Assembly (NCBI GenBank): GCA_035079385.1
Contig: JAVHKY010000065.1
Span: forward strand, 1,054,001-1,118,000
DNA: 64,000 nt
Direction of reading: 5' to 3'
Origin: Aspidiotus rigidus
Lineage: Eukaryota > Arthropoda > Insecta > Hemiptera > Diaspididae
The position numbers and the translations under genes were made by a program. Every line of letters starts with the position of its first letter. Within the stretch, counting starts at the first letter, position 1. This document shows positions 31,321 through 44,400 of this stretch, piece after piece. The notes beneath the pieces are model-generated. The model searched no databases and was not told where the DNA came from. It saw only the letters and a list, made by a program, of their open reading frames with translations.

Positions 31321-32400
31321 TTAATTACTCTCGGATGATTTATCTCGGACGTTGTAATTATGATGTGCTGTACGGTCACCGCAGAAATATAATTTTTACA
31401 TGTTCCGGGTAAACCCCCATTATCAAGATACATAAAATATGATTTTGCTGTGAGCGTACTTTATTAATTCGACGGATTAATTGGATGAAAAATATTCTTT
31501 ATGATAATAACGAAGATTAACTTTTTCTGATTTTTTTTATCCATTTATTAACTAAAATGAAAACTAACCTTGATTCACTTCTTCCGATTGTAAAATACCG
31601 TATTAATCGTGATTATTTGCTCTACAAAATTCATTTTACTTTTGGAATACTGATGTTCAACATTTTAAACAGACCTACCTATTTCTAATGTATTATCGTC
31701 ATTATTTGATGTTAATTTGCTTTTGATGTGTTCATATAAATTGAAAATATTCTCGACGTTCATCTTCCAGCCAGATCGAGTAGAAATATTAAAATCGGAA
31801 AAAAATTCTGCCGACTTTATCAATTCAGCAAGCAGATACCGATTTGAAAATTTGGTAAAAATTTCTGTCGATTTGATAAAATCGGCAATTTGAAGGATTC
31901 GGCGTAACGTATATAATTTTCATCTGCAGTGTAAGGCTTCCCTCTCCAGAAAAGTATTGTAACGTAGTCTCATGTAGACCTATGAACGTAAACTCGTTCC
32001 AGCAGTAAAGATACAGTGGATTATTCTGTCGAAGAGATGGCGAACTCGAATAGGGTAGCTCATTTTATAATAAGCGTTCGCCACTCACTATAAGAGCGCT
32101 TGATGCCCTTCAGAAATGTATACTCTTCCTCTTGTCAATGCGCATCACCATTTTGATGGAGATTGTGACGATTTAGGTGAGCCGCGATCGCACCTAGCTT
32201 CTGCTACAGGAATCAACTATCCCTTCCCCGGAATACTGAAAAGGCTGTTGCTCGAATGTAGAAATACAATTTAAACCTGGTCTATTGTGTTCCTATTCTC
32301 GTATAAAGCAACCATGGACTACGAAGCGCGGCAAATGAAGATGAAAATCGGTTTGTGAAAGAAGAGGCAGGCGTTCGATAATATGTTTTTACTCGTGTAA

Positions 32401-32565
32401 CCTCGCGCGCTTCAGCAGCAATACGTAATGGCCAAAAAAGTAGTTCTGAAAGCGTCCTCGTGCGCTTCAGCAGCAATACGTAATGGCGAAAAAAGTAGTT
32501 CTGAAAGCGTCCTCGCGCGCTTCAGCAGCAATACATAATGGCGAAAAAAGTAGTTCTGAAAGCGC
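32401..32565. repeat. 55-bp tandem repeat, three units (copy 1)
   Basis: CCTCGCGCGCTTCAGCAGC, then AATACGTAATGGC and AAAAAGTAGTTCTGAAAGCG, recur at a 55-bp period three times with few changes. Confidence 0.9.
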
Positions 32566-33253
32566 ACGAGTCTGCAGACTAGTATGGTAGGACTTTTATT
32601 ATAATATGAAAACGCACCCCGTCTTTGCTTTAAAATTCAGAAAATAATTTAAACTAGGATTTGTATGACCATTGCGAAAATAGTCGACGTATTGTAAAAG
32701 TGTTTTCAATTTGCTGGATACAATTATGGAAGCGCACCACGTTTCAAGACTTATATAGGTGTACCAAGAAAGGGAACTATGTTTTCTCTTTTTCGTTCTT
32801 GGTCAACACCAGGTGCATTCTTGTAATTGTATCCAGCAGTCCAGCGAAGAGAAAACTTTTTACAATTTGAATATTTATCAATGTTTCTCTACAGAAATGA
32901 TTATCAAAGACGAATCGAAGGGTTAATTATGAATTTACGAGTAAATGCAGAGTAAATGCAATTCCCTTTTTCGAGCCAGCGAGCACTTCAGACGTGATTG
33001 TGCTCGACGTACACGAATTCTCTGTGAACTACTCATAGAACCACGATGCGATACATTTACTTTCGCGCATCCCTTAATAATTATCGCAATCATAAACACT
33101 TAGAATTCGTGGTTGCTTACATCGAGACAAAATTATACCGGTACGCATTTCTTTCGTAAGTAATTTAAGTACGATATCAAGTGTTAAGAGATACCGACGC
33201 TATTCGAATTTGCGATCATCGCTATATTCGAATAAGTACTGCGATATTTCACT

Positions 33254-33312
33254 ATAATAATAATAATAATAATAAATAATAATAATAAATAATAATAATA
33301 ATAATAATAATA
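33254..33312. repeat. (AAT)n microsatellite (copy 1)
   Basis: An imperfect run of TAA/AAT units interrupted twice by AAAT. The same interruptions are present at 49207-49265. Confidence 0.9.
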
Positions 33313-36042
33313 GCTCAATAATTAATTGAAACCTTACTTGCTTTGTGAGTCTTCGAGAAAAAATAATTTCTACAAGTTGCGCGGAATCACTTCACTTCAC
33401 AAATCAGTCGCAAATAAATAACGTAAAATGGAAGAACTGTGACGAATTACAAAAATCACTTCAATAGCAAATCGAGAGGCTAAAAACATACACAGCCCAG
33501 CCTATACAGAACTGAACTGAAGTCCATTGCAATAGGGAGAACGCTTTCAAATTTTCACCAACCGGTTACTACCCTTACGCACTGCAGCCATCACTACCCG
33601 CCAAAATATTCACCTTTGCACACCAGAACGCTATAGTTGGGCTATGGGTCTAGTAGCGTTTAGCGTGTAGGAGTATCACAAGACTGTACTACCCTTTCAC
33701 TGCAGCCAACTACCCTCTCTAAAAATAATGTTTGATTCCACAATGCTGAAATCTGCCGCACGAAGTTGGATTGATGTATATCCAAATCAATGACCGGGAA
33801 GATGTTCCCTTTTCTTAAAATAAGATTAATACGGTTAATTGAGATGTAAATGTGCGTTACTAAGACGATTTTTCGATGAGAAATCCAATTTTGATACTAA
33901 TTTTCCGCTACAAGTATCCCTCCTTTTAATATTCGCGGTTTTGGGCCGTGGTTTGGATATACGTCAAAATTTTGATGTATATCCAACCTTCATTTCAACA
34001 CAATTCAGAGTAGAGTGTTCATCCTACGTGCGAAAGAAAGCTCCAATTTCCTAGATCTGAATTTTTCCCTGTTATTCCAACAATAAAGTAATAGTAGTGT
34101 GTTATCACGATTCACACACTCGCACCAATCGTTCAAAAGATACAGTTTGCCTCACCGTCGATTTGGATGAACGTCAATTTAACTTTGTCCGGCAGTAAGA
34201 TGACTTACAAAATTTGGAAAACCAAAAAATACTTAGTACTCAACGACAACAAGTCCAAAGTAAAGAGAGAAGAAAGACTAACAAACACCCTTTCTGCAGC
34301 TACCTACACCACTTACAGACGACAGATATCGCAACATTATTGGACTTTATTCATCCTCAAAATCGTTAAATTTATATTTTAGTAGATTCCCCAAGGTTCT
34401 AGACGGCGGTTGAATTATGCAACTTATCCTTCTCGACTTTCATATTTTGGCTTGCTCGATATAGAGGTACCTATTAATTATTCGCGCACACTCAAGAAAA
34501 ACGGGGATACCCCATTCGCCTTTCTTCCCCACATCGTCGCGTTGAAAGAAATACCTATTTATGAAATCCATCTTCCATTATAGTATCTGATTGAGAATGT
34601 ATCTGAGGAGAAGTCTTGTAATACCTAATCTTAACAATTTTATGAACAAAGTTTCGAAATCAATTCACCTATGTGGGTATAATCTGACGTTTAGCTCACT
34701 CCTGTACAACAAAGAAACACAATTATGTTCTTATGTTCTAAAAACCGACGGTCAGTTAAGTGTTGGTATAAAATGCAGATGATAATCGTCATATTGGCGA
34801 ACCAACAATTAAGATCTGAGGGATCATGGTCCAAGTACGATAAAATTTGTATCATTTATTACAAATGTATATAGAATTACAGCGGGGAGGATATTGAGAG
34901 GAATGTTTGAGCTAGAAAGTTTCAACTCAATAAATAATTAGATAGGTCTTCAATTATTTCACTATTCACTAACTGCGGCTGTTGATACATGCTCTAGTTT
35001 CCTCTTATCACGCTATAGACAGAGCGTTTTTTACAAAATCAACATAATTGAGAAATCATTGACTTGTATATACGATTCCCGATACTTACTCACTTTAAAT
35101 TTTTCTTGTCAAACTTGAAAGTTTTCTTGTACAGAATGAAGAGAAATAAGGAATCTTCTACTTGTGCGACTACTCACTCTTACCTTACGGTCCGATGAAC
35201 AAAATAGAATGAAATAAAGAGACATCAACGATAATTGTGTGATTATTTAAGTCGTCTTTAAATCGTTTTGCTAAAGTTCACTTTTGTTAGCAAAGTTGTA
35301 TCTTCACAACCTTGATACGAGTAGATACTACTTCTGATGTAAAGAATGATTAATCACATCGAACAAAGAGTTTTCCGATCTTCTGCATCGTTATAGTTTG
35401 GCTGTACGATAATACAATTTTGTACCTATGGAACGTCATATTCTGATATCGAATTAGAGTTTTAGCATCTTCATTCATTATTACATTCGCGCTACTGATA
35501 AGAGCAAGATGACATTTCTTTTTAAAACTTTCATTAGAATGCTCGCGCTATTAATTCATAACTACGAGCTAGGAAGAAGAAAATGAAATGAATCTGGCGA
35601 TTGATTGTCGTTGACGTTCCAAAAAAAGAAAGATTTCAACTAATTAAGTTGAAAATTGTTCTTCCTGCAGAATGATTGGAAGGCGTAATCACTGATTTTT
35701 GCGAATACTTACCGAGCTATAACAAAGAAATTATTCTTCTGAAATCCGTCACCCTACAAAGCAGAGAAGTCTATAGGCAGTCAGAATTCAGCTAACTAAA
35801 ATCTTAAGGAGCGTAATAATGTAGAGAAAGAAAAATTAGTATTGCAGACTACCTAAGTAAGATATCGCGACATCGTATACTGTATTTTCGTTTCTGCAAA
35901 GAGGAACAAATATCCTTGAAGAAACGGAATTTGAAAAAATACGCTTTCTTGTGGCATAACCTGCTCTATAAAACTTTACTCGTATTTTTTCAATCTTATG
36001 CAGACAGAGCCAACAATAAGCTTCATAATATTAATATTTTTC

Positions 36043-36391
36043 TTGGGTATGGATATTATTGTTTTTTTATGGGAAATTTGGAGATTTATTTCCACGGATC
36101 GTTGAATGTTTCCTTCTACTCTTGAAAGATTTGGGATTCTTATTCGGAAAGTGTATCATTCGATGTCTGGAGAAATTGACTGGAGTGGTTCTTGGACGAC
36201 CGAATCAAATGGCGCAACAAGAGTCTACATTATATGAATTTGATGAAGAGGAATTCGGGATATTATGGCCCCGTCAGAACCAGGAATCGGGTGAAAGTTC
36301 TTCTCGAAGAAAGAGGCGAAGAAAGAGGCGAAAAGGGAGGCGAAAAAGGAAGGAAAGTATCTTCGATCGGACTACGCGAGTAATTACTTGA
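36043..36391 (+). pseudogene. 5'-truncated small membrane-protein gene (block 2)
   Basis: The match to 16999-17535 begins at about codon 74 of the intact gene, so the promoter, N-terminus and first two hydrophobic segments are gone. The remaining frame (FFYGKFGDLFPRIVECF onward) stays open through the Arg/Lys tail. A deletion of about 156 bp (block 1 17528 to about 17688, with GGAA at the join) then removes the native stop and fuses the tail to ESIFDRTTRVIT. No promoter is visible in the new upstream sequence. I regard it as non-functional unless it is expressed from a fortuitous upstream start. Confidence 0.85.
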
Positions 36392-36488
36392 TCTTTTATA
36401 TCCTTGTACACTTGAATTTTCGGCAAGTCGATCATTTTTTCAATATTTGTGTTCTTCACCGATGCGTTCCTGCATATTTGTAATGAGT

Positions 36489-36521
36489 AATTCGAAGGTC
36501 ATTACTAATGACCTTCGAATT
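36489..36521. repeat. 33-bp palindrome at a deletion junction (block 2)
   Basis: AATTCGAAGGTCATTA, then CTAATGACCTTCGAATT. It sits exactly where block 2 lacks about 620 bp present in block 1 (17850-18460). One half (GACCTTCGAATTGATTGTCT) is native and the other is an inverted copy, as expected for a templated insertion during break repair. Confidence 0.8.
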
Positions 36522-38041
36522 GATTGTCTGGTTAATAATTAGGTACTGATGACCTCAATTCAAGTATAATTAGTGAGTCATTCTTAGGGTAACGTTAACG
36601 AACTCGTGATGAACTTCAGGTACATAGCTTTTTACCCTTCGATCTTTTCAGCGGCGGAAGAAAATGTCAAGTATTGAATATATTGCTTGCTAACCATCAT
36701 CGAAATATGGGTGCTCATTTTTCCTATTCGGAAATATAGGAAAACCGGCGTTGAAAAATAAAATTCGAACAGATAAACGAAATATGAATGAATAGGAAGA
36801 CAGTTTCAGTATGAAGGGTCAACGTGAAGTTATCTAGATGACACGGAAAAATTTTTATTCATGAGCGACGATTGAGGTAACTGGCTTGGAAGCGGGGATA
36901 AAAATTCCGACTGAAGATAAAAGACGATAAGAATAACGAGAATATAAAGAGTACTTCTCTCTGCGTTCGATGGAAAACCCTATAATGACTTCACTTCTTA
37001 CCACATTACGGCTTCATCTATGTCAGGCATCTTCTTCAAACCCGAATCCCTTAAAACAAGGTTTCTTGCTCTTCTGAAAACCCTTTTCTTCCTCCCCCTC
37101 TTGATACATACATTTCAATGGTCAGAATTTCAACAGGAAAACTGTTCTATGATGGCGGAGGTATCTGTGTAAGTACACTATGACAGAAGGGGACTAAAAA
37201 AACTCAAGACTTTTTGGGACTCCCAATCATGAATTCGATTTTCAATATCAAAACAAATTCGCCCCATCATAGAATAGGTTTCCTAAAGCGTCTTTCGTTT
37301 AACTTGACGTTAGAAGGCGTCACTTTTCCTATATATTTGTATAGTCTCTAAAGTAGGCCAGAGTCATTGATCCCCTTGGAGCCACTATTGAGTGAAAAGA
37401 CGGTTGACAGCTGGAAGCGGTTATCCTTCCCAAATCACTCCCATAAATAGGGTTCCCTGTTATACAATTCACGAAGTCAAGGAAAGCGAACACGACGATG
37501 AGGTCATAGACTGTTATGAAAGTCGTTGTATAATATCTCGTTTCAAAACCACAAAATGAGTCGCAATCAGACAAATTCAACCTTGAGTCGGCAAATTGAT
37601 TTTCGCAAGACTATACGAATAAGTCTAACTGGAATTCCTTCTTTGTTAATTTTCGATGGACTGTTTAATTTGGGAAAGGGGAAAGGTAAGTAAGAGAGTC
37701 TTCTCGTAATTACGAAACATTATAAGTACGGAACAAAATAAATTTCAATTATGTAACGAAAATGTTGAGGAAGCAGACGCATTTTATTTTTCTTAATCGA
37801 TAACTCAGAAATTATGTTTTTTTGCAAAAAATTGAAGAGATGATGAACTATTGTTCATTTGACCCTAATTTTCTTTCTGATGTGGATAATAATTTCAAAA
37901 AGTCCATTAAGCCCATCTCGAATTATCCTGTTTAAAAAAAAAAATTTTAATAGTACCTTTATCACGGGATAAAATTCTTTTTGTATACAAAATGGTGGAT
38001 GCGAGTACCCATATTGATAAGAAGTCGAAGTATACGCTTAC
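36522..38041. other. Non-coding, paralogous to 18460-19963
   Basis: Aligned to block 1 with scattered substitutions. The 83-codon minus frame at 37329-37580 is a shortened version of the one at 19127-19504 and has no recognisable domain. Confidence 0.5.
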
Positions 38042-38164
38042 GTTCCGCGTAATGTCACAGGCGTCGCGTCGTAAAACTGGTTAACGATGTCGGTGCGCTC
38101 CTGCTGAATTCGTTTTATTGCGATGCTACCAGGGACATTCGCGGACCACAGAGACTTATTTTTG
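38042..38164 (-). CDS. Candidate orphan exon, block 2
   Basis: Same 123-base open segment as at 19964-20086, with identical peptide in the core (SANVPGSIAIKRIQQERTDI) and a better donor (AAC followed by GTAAGCG). The reading frame closes immediately after the donor, which fits an exon end more than a free-standing ORF. Confidence 0.3.
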
Positions 38165-40965
38165 CTGATGGTGAGATGGCATATTGCATATTCCATCCCA
38201 TTTTAGTACCCTAGCCCTAAAAGATTCGAAGATTTTTTTTCGTTCTGAAACCTAGGCCAGGGGCATATAGCCATTAACTTTTTTCGAAGAGGTAGAGTAC
38301 TTATCAAAAATTTATGATTTGAAGACTAGTATTTTAGGGTGGAGGGGGAAAGAAGTAAATGCACGATTGATGGATGTGTTTTAGCTACCTATATACACTA
38401 TTTTTATGTATAATATTTTCGAATAACTTAGCCCTACCAAATTCCACAAGATACAGATTCTTTTTCTAGAACAGAACCTCTGATAATTAACCCAATGGAC
38501 GAAATCAATTGTCAATTTGACAGCATGTACATCAGTCTAGTCTTCCAGTCCTCAAGTGGTGCTTTGTTTGAAAAAGTCCCGGTCTTTATTTATCGACTCA
38601 GACACGAATTTCGGTTAATTTACGGTAAAGTCAGCTTCCTTTTCGAACCATAGGTACGTTGACTCTAAGATGTATCAGTTTCTAGAGGTCGAAATCTGTG
38701 AAATTTTCTCAACAGAATACAGATGTCTATTTCACATCATATCGATGTCGAATTGTCGGGAATGTTATAGAGTTATACCAAATTCAACGAACTTATACGA
38801 TCGTACTTGTTACTTGCCCTAAAAAGTATAGGCTATCATGCATACAATCGACGATGAAAAATTTCTTGAATATGATTTTCATCAATATGACAAGAACAGA
38901 ATTTTTCAATCGAGCGATTATCACAAAGAATGAGCGTAGAATTAAGAACTGCAGACTGAAGCGTTTCTGCCAGCGACTCTTAAAATTATCCTTCTTACTT
39001 TTGGCGCCGGCTTAAATTTTGTTCAACCCTTACGGAATTATTCCAATTCCGTCTATACCCACTTCAGGTGAGTGCTGTATTGCAGCAAAAAAACGGACTA
39101 ATTCATCAATATTTCACCAGTCGCAATGATTAATGAAATGGATGGACAGTAGATAGAAGACCTGCCATACCCCTGAAGCATTATATCAGAGGCATGAGAC
39201 GCATTCAGTCGTTTCCTACGAGTATATGAGAAATCGGATGTAATTTTCCATAGTTTCAAAGTCTGACGACGATATTTACCTGATGATGTATATAGTTACT
39301 TGTATCATACAAAAGAAGAGCGAACTTTCAAGAAATTATTTTACATAAACGTCTCCTTTTAAAATCGAAAATTGGATACATTAATTTTGAATAGTCTCTA
39401 TAGTCCAGAGCACCCGGTTTGAATGCTCTCTCTGTGTGAACACAAAGATATTGAATATAAACAAAATACCAATAGTTGTCAAATTTCATCCTAAAAATCT
39501 GGGATTGGGCTCATTCGAAAGGAAATTACAGGGGCTACGATTTTTGTTCTTTCCAATTTTCAATAAAAACGAGTGAAACTCAAGTTATCACAATAATTCA
39601 ACTTTCTCAACGCGTTTGAAGGTTGGAACAACGCGCGTACATCTATAAGGTACAGCGAGAAGCAGTCTCAGTACTCGATAATCCCCTTTTTTCCTAATAT
39701 TTTCGCCCCCTACTCCACCTCGAGGGAGTCAGAACGTCGAAATTTATTCAAAGACCCGACCCAAATAAAACGATATTTTTCAAAACAAATTCCAAGTCGA
39801 TAGGTGAAGGCGTTTGAAAGTTATGGAATTACATACATACATACATATTTACATACAGACAGACATTTTTTTCTTTATTAGTCCGGGAATTATAGGTTTT
39901 GAAAATGAAAAAATTGGGATCAAAGATTTTATTGCTGGAAGTTGTTAATGATAATCCCCTTGTTACCGGACATAAAACCCACCTTGCCCCTCCCGTTCGC
40001 AACTCCCTTTTATCGGGGGGGGGGGGGGGAAAGCGTCCAAAAAAGTAGTTTTTTCCATTTTTCCCAAAGTGACGCACTATTTTGAAAAATGTCATCAGAC
40101 ATAAAATGATCTACATTAAGAAATCATGAATTACCCGTTTTTTTGTTTTTTTTTTCAAAATTTGATCGATCGAACAATTTCTTTTCCATTTTTGGTTGGC
40201 GGATTCAGATGGACAGTTCGTGTTTTTTTTTTTGTCTGTATAATATTCCGGCTACTAAAAATCATATAAGTTACTCTTTTTTTTTTTTTGGTGGGGGGGG
40301 GGGGGTTTCCTTGTTAATACAAATGGAGCTATTCTTGAATCCAATTTTCTATCTGTTCTTTTTTCTTTTTTTTTTCATCTTTAGATGACAAATTTTGGTA
40401 GGTAATTTGCTTCTCTCTTCTTTGTAATTGTATGTAAAATAATATCAGAAGCTTCATTAAAAATATCAATAAAACACGAAAACACAAGATTGGAAATGAA
40501 TGGCAATGTATTATAATATTTTTATAAAAGTCGGAAAATTAAATGTAAAATGAGTGCCGTACAAAGTCGAAATTAAAGTTCATCATGTGCTAAAACTAAG
40601 AAAAAAAAACAACTTATACTCCGAAAATAGGATTATAAATTAAAAAAAAGGAAAATGGTGAGCACAGAGATCATATAGGCTATAGGCAGAAAGAAAACTT
40701 GAAAGACGAACATCATGTTTGAGCAAAAAAATAAATAAATAAATAAATGAATGAATAATAATCGAAAATAAGGTTGAAATCAAAAAATCACAATAAAATA
40801 ACTTGGTTTTTGATGCATTCTATGGTTTGTGAGAAGATCAAAAGCGAAAATTCTGATACGAAAAGTAGGTGATATCTTAAAAACACGGGTGGGGAGGAAA
40901 AGAAGTGATGAGGATCGAAATTATCACTAGAAGAAAAATAAAACGAATACTGACATTTTGAGCAA

Positions 40966-41005
<40 letters not shown>

Positions 41006-41438
41006 TTAATGATTAAAAATGAGGTTGAGATCAAAAAATCACAATCGTTGAAATAAAAGTGAGTTGATTTTTGTCAATTATTTGAAAATATTCCAAGAAA
41101 TCTGTACAAGAAAAACCCGAATGAAATATTTAAATGGATTAGTTTCACCAAAGTTCTGGGTTTGTCTAAAATGAAAAAAGTAAAAAACGCGATCTAAAAC
41201 TAAAAAATCTAAAATGACGTTATATGCGAAACTTTATACAACTATCACACCATCTTCGTCAACATAAAATAATAAAGAGAATTCAAAAATCGTATAAAAG
41301 AAAAAAAAAGAGAAAAAAAACGACTACCAACTTAAATTTAATATAAAATTATGTCAATAGGTAAGACTTTATACTTAAGAATATAAAAAAAAGTCTATAT
41401 TATAAAAACTGAGCAAAAAATTTGTACATTGAATAAAT
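38165..41438. other. Non-coding left-to-right transition of block 2
   Basis: 38165-39436 matches 20087-21358. 39437-39439 is the empty TGA target of the foldback element. 39655-40409 is absent from block 1 but has a distant counterpart in block 0 (9400-9640), so it is ancestral. It includes poly-G runs near 40015 (15 G) and 40293 (13 G). 40410 onward matches 24475 onward, including an (AAT)n run at about 40966-41005. Confidence 0.55.
39879..40120. mobile_element. Single arm of the CGGGAATTATAC foldback family (block 2)
   Basis: TAGTCCGGGAATTATAGG, AAAATTGGGATCAAAGATTT, GACGCACTATTTTGAAAAATG and related landmarks match one arm of the element at 30424-31320. The other arm is absent. A 15-G run occurs where the full element has CCCTATAAAAGGGG, suggesting slippage at that hairpin-like site. 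Confidence 0.75.
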
Positions 41439-44400
41439 TTATCTACACCGAAACATAAACCGTCGAATATCGCTGCGAACGCGGGCGTTATTTACAGCAA
41501 CCAGCCACGCATATAGAGGCGCCTTCGATTTCACGACGAACGTCAACGGCAAAAACGACAATACAGCGCAGTCGCTCGTAAATGTCTTCTTCACCCTCTC
41601 CATTCTCAACGCCCATTCCTCATGTTTATCCGGTTTGAAGCCAGAGAAACGCAGCGTATCTGAATTTTCGTAATTAACCTATGGACAAGTTTAAATTGAG
41701 ATTTAATTATTCGATTCCACAAAATTATTTTCCATAATATAAAGAACTAACGGTTGGCGGCGCACCAGCTATGTGTTGAGTAAATATTTGGATTTTAATG
41801 TACGTTGCGTCTCAGGGGGTCGCTTTTTTAGCTTTCTACATTTCTCAAAATTGTAGTACTGTTGATAACACTTCATCTTTACCATCAGTAACATTTACCT
41901 TATTGTAGGTTGAAGACAAGGGAGAGTGTGGATACACGCAATGTAGATTATAAAATCAAATGTGGGTATAGAAACCGATTTACACTGAATACATAGGCAA
42001 TGGACGGACAGTGGGTAAAAAACTTGCAGCTTATTTCGCGAACTGTTCGGGATTGCCTTCATTATCGTGTTAATCGAGACTGACAGGGAACCTGTTTTAT
42101 GGAGGTTTCTTTGTTCATTTACTTTTTCTAAATAAAGATTAAACTTTGTTCCTCTCTACCTTGGGCGTTTGAGCTCGCAAGTCCATACTTCTTCAAGTTC
42201 CTCCCCTATCCGATACAGCTCAATATTCTAAATTATCTCTAGTCCCTCTCTCCCATCATATATAGCTTGAACGCCAAAATGTTTCCAAATCCCACTCCTA
42301 TCTCCTATAGCACCGTGATCGAACTCAATATTTGAAATGTTTACGTCCCGCTCCTATCATATATATGTATATATATAGCTTGGAGGTCGAAATTATTTTC
42401 GAGTACCATACGTTTTGCGAGGGCGGCCAGCACCTGTCATTTTTCTTCAATTTACCCCCTCCCCTCCATTAAAAAAGTTCCCTGATGAAAAACAGCTCTA
42501 CACTCCTAATGCATCACATCAGTCTGTATAGACACATGAGACGCACTCAGTTGTTTTTTGTGTGAGAAGCATCAGACGTTTTTCACATTTCTCTCTCAAA
42601 TCCGGTACCATTTTCAGTCGATTACTCCTTTGATGCGTTTGAAATTTTCTAAATCCGCGCGTTCATCTGCGTCATCCATCGTTCAAAAGTGGAAATTTTA
42701 TCAAGTCTCACTTCCGATATGTAGCAACAAAGCGGAGAAAAAGAGAGAAAAGAAGAGAAAAGTTTTCCCCAGTGTCTTATTCGATTAGAGTAGGTCACGT
42801 TCGTACAAAATAATAAAAGGACTTGTCCAGACGAATATATCATAAACACAATAATGAGCTTGAAAGCACTGTCGTCTTAAAAAATTTTTTATTACTTATA
42901 CGACGATCGACGTTTCGAACGTACACACGTTCTTCTTCAGGATCGATAAATACTACAATCGTTCGAAACGTCGATCGTCGTATAAGTAATAAAAAATTTT
43001 TTAAGACGACAGTGCTTTCAAGCTCATTATTGTGTTTATTGTATTTATCACGTTCGTACGGCAGGTGTCAAATTAAAAAAAAAGAAAAAATAAAACCTGA
43101 CCGAGTTTCCTGTTTAAAAGTAATGTCGCCTGATATCTGATACTTGGACTATTCAATTTTTACTTACTGTACGAAACATGGTATTCAGTATACATAGAAA
43201 ATTTACGCTGAACTGCGTAAGCAACGGATATCCAATCAGTAGGAAATCTTCCGATACTTTCAATCCGTAAAGTATGTCGTTGACCATACGGAACGCTTTG
43301 TACTCCGCTTCGTGGTGAGTTTTAGCATTCGCGTATGTTTCTCGTACGTCACAAATTTCAGCGTTGACGGCTGTAGGTGATGGCGATACCGACTGATCTG
43401 AAGAATAATAATTGAATTCGGACGGCGTAGTCGTTTCCATGAGCTCATTTCTGAGTCTCATGAAGGTACCCATGCAGTATTGACTGCTACGCACAGTCAT
43501 AATGGGTTTGCCACACTTGATATTGAAACAACTATCGCCGTCAACGTCAATAACCTGAAAACGATAAACAAAATATTCGTGCATTAGATATTTAGATGGC
43601 GAGGCGTTGTCCTTGATGGGTCCTTTCTCTAGTCTATAGCTTGAGACAAGTACTTACCGGCATACGTGTTGTTCGGACCATACATCGATGATCCAGTTTG
43701 TATATTTCCTCCGAAACACTATGAAAGATATCTAAAGTCGTACGCAAAACGCGGTCAGCGTGTGACGCGCCTCCATATTTACTGCACCGCTTTTCGAATA
43801 CGTCAAAACGTTTAAAATTCTAAAACGGAATGAAATATCGTATTAAAGATAATCATGGAGAATGAATATTTAGAGACAATGTGGCTCATAAATATTAAGG
43901 GATCTTGAAACTTCATACTCACAATATCGAATAGCGGTGCAGTAGATGAGATCGACTTCACCTCGTACTTAGAAACAAATTCTGCCCAGAGTTCCTCCTG
44001 AACAAACTCGAATACACGTCGTAGCTTTGGGTCATTTCGACGCGGGAATAGACGTATATTTCGCTCTATGACTGAAATCTGCGAGTAAAATCGGAATACA
44101 ATTTTAATGTTAGAAAAATGTCAGGTACCTACGACATGAGAGCTGACCACGGTAAAAGTATACTTACTTGGCGTTCAGCGAATAACGAAACGCAATCTAT
44201 AAGATTCTTCATAAATTGCCGGTTCACTTCAGCAAATGAAAACATGGCGAATTCACTATGCCTTTCTTCCGCTGTAAAATTTAAGAAATCGAGTTTTATA
44301 AATCAAAGTCATTAGTGTACTTCTTATTTTTCTTCAATGAAGATATTATGATTGAAATAACTTCTACGCATAAAGAGAAATCGCTTACTTATTTGTAGCA

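Larger units (their letters stand above)
16786..36042. repeat. Tandem block 1
   Basis: The block begins where similarity to block 0 starts, upstream of the small gene, and ends where the next copy begins inside the small gene (junction at 36043). Its left part (to about 24470) differs from blocks 2 and 3 by many substitutions and by large indels. It keeps about 156 bp after 17528 and about 620 bp after 17850 that are missing there, it carries the foldback element at 21362-24238, and it lacks the roughly 750 bp found at 39655-40409. Its right part (24473-36042) is almost identical to the others. Confidence 0.9.
31330..36042. other. Right part of block 1, non-coding
   Basis: The region upstream of CMTR2 has no open frame above 75 codons and no recognisable RNA gene. 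It contains the 55-bp tandem repeat at 32401, an (AAT)n run at 33254 and a small GATGTATATCC hairpin near 33770-33980. It may hold the CMTR2 promoter and first non-coding exon, which I could not pin down. It is repeated almost unchanged at 47283-51995. Confidence 0.5.

Noticed and set aside
40143..40388. 81-codon ORF rich in Phe and Gly (also 56091)
   Set aside because: It is produced by poly-T and poly-G tracts, and its length changes with the homopolymer length between blocks.
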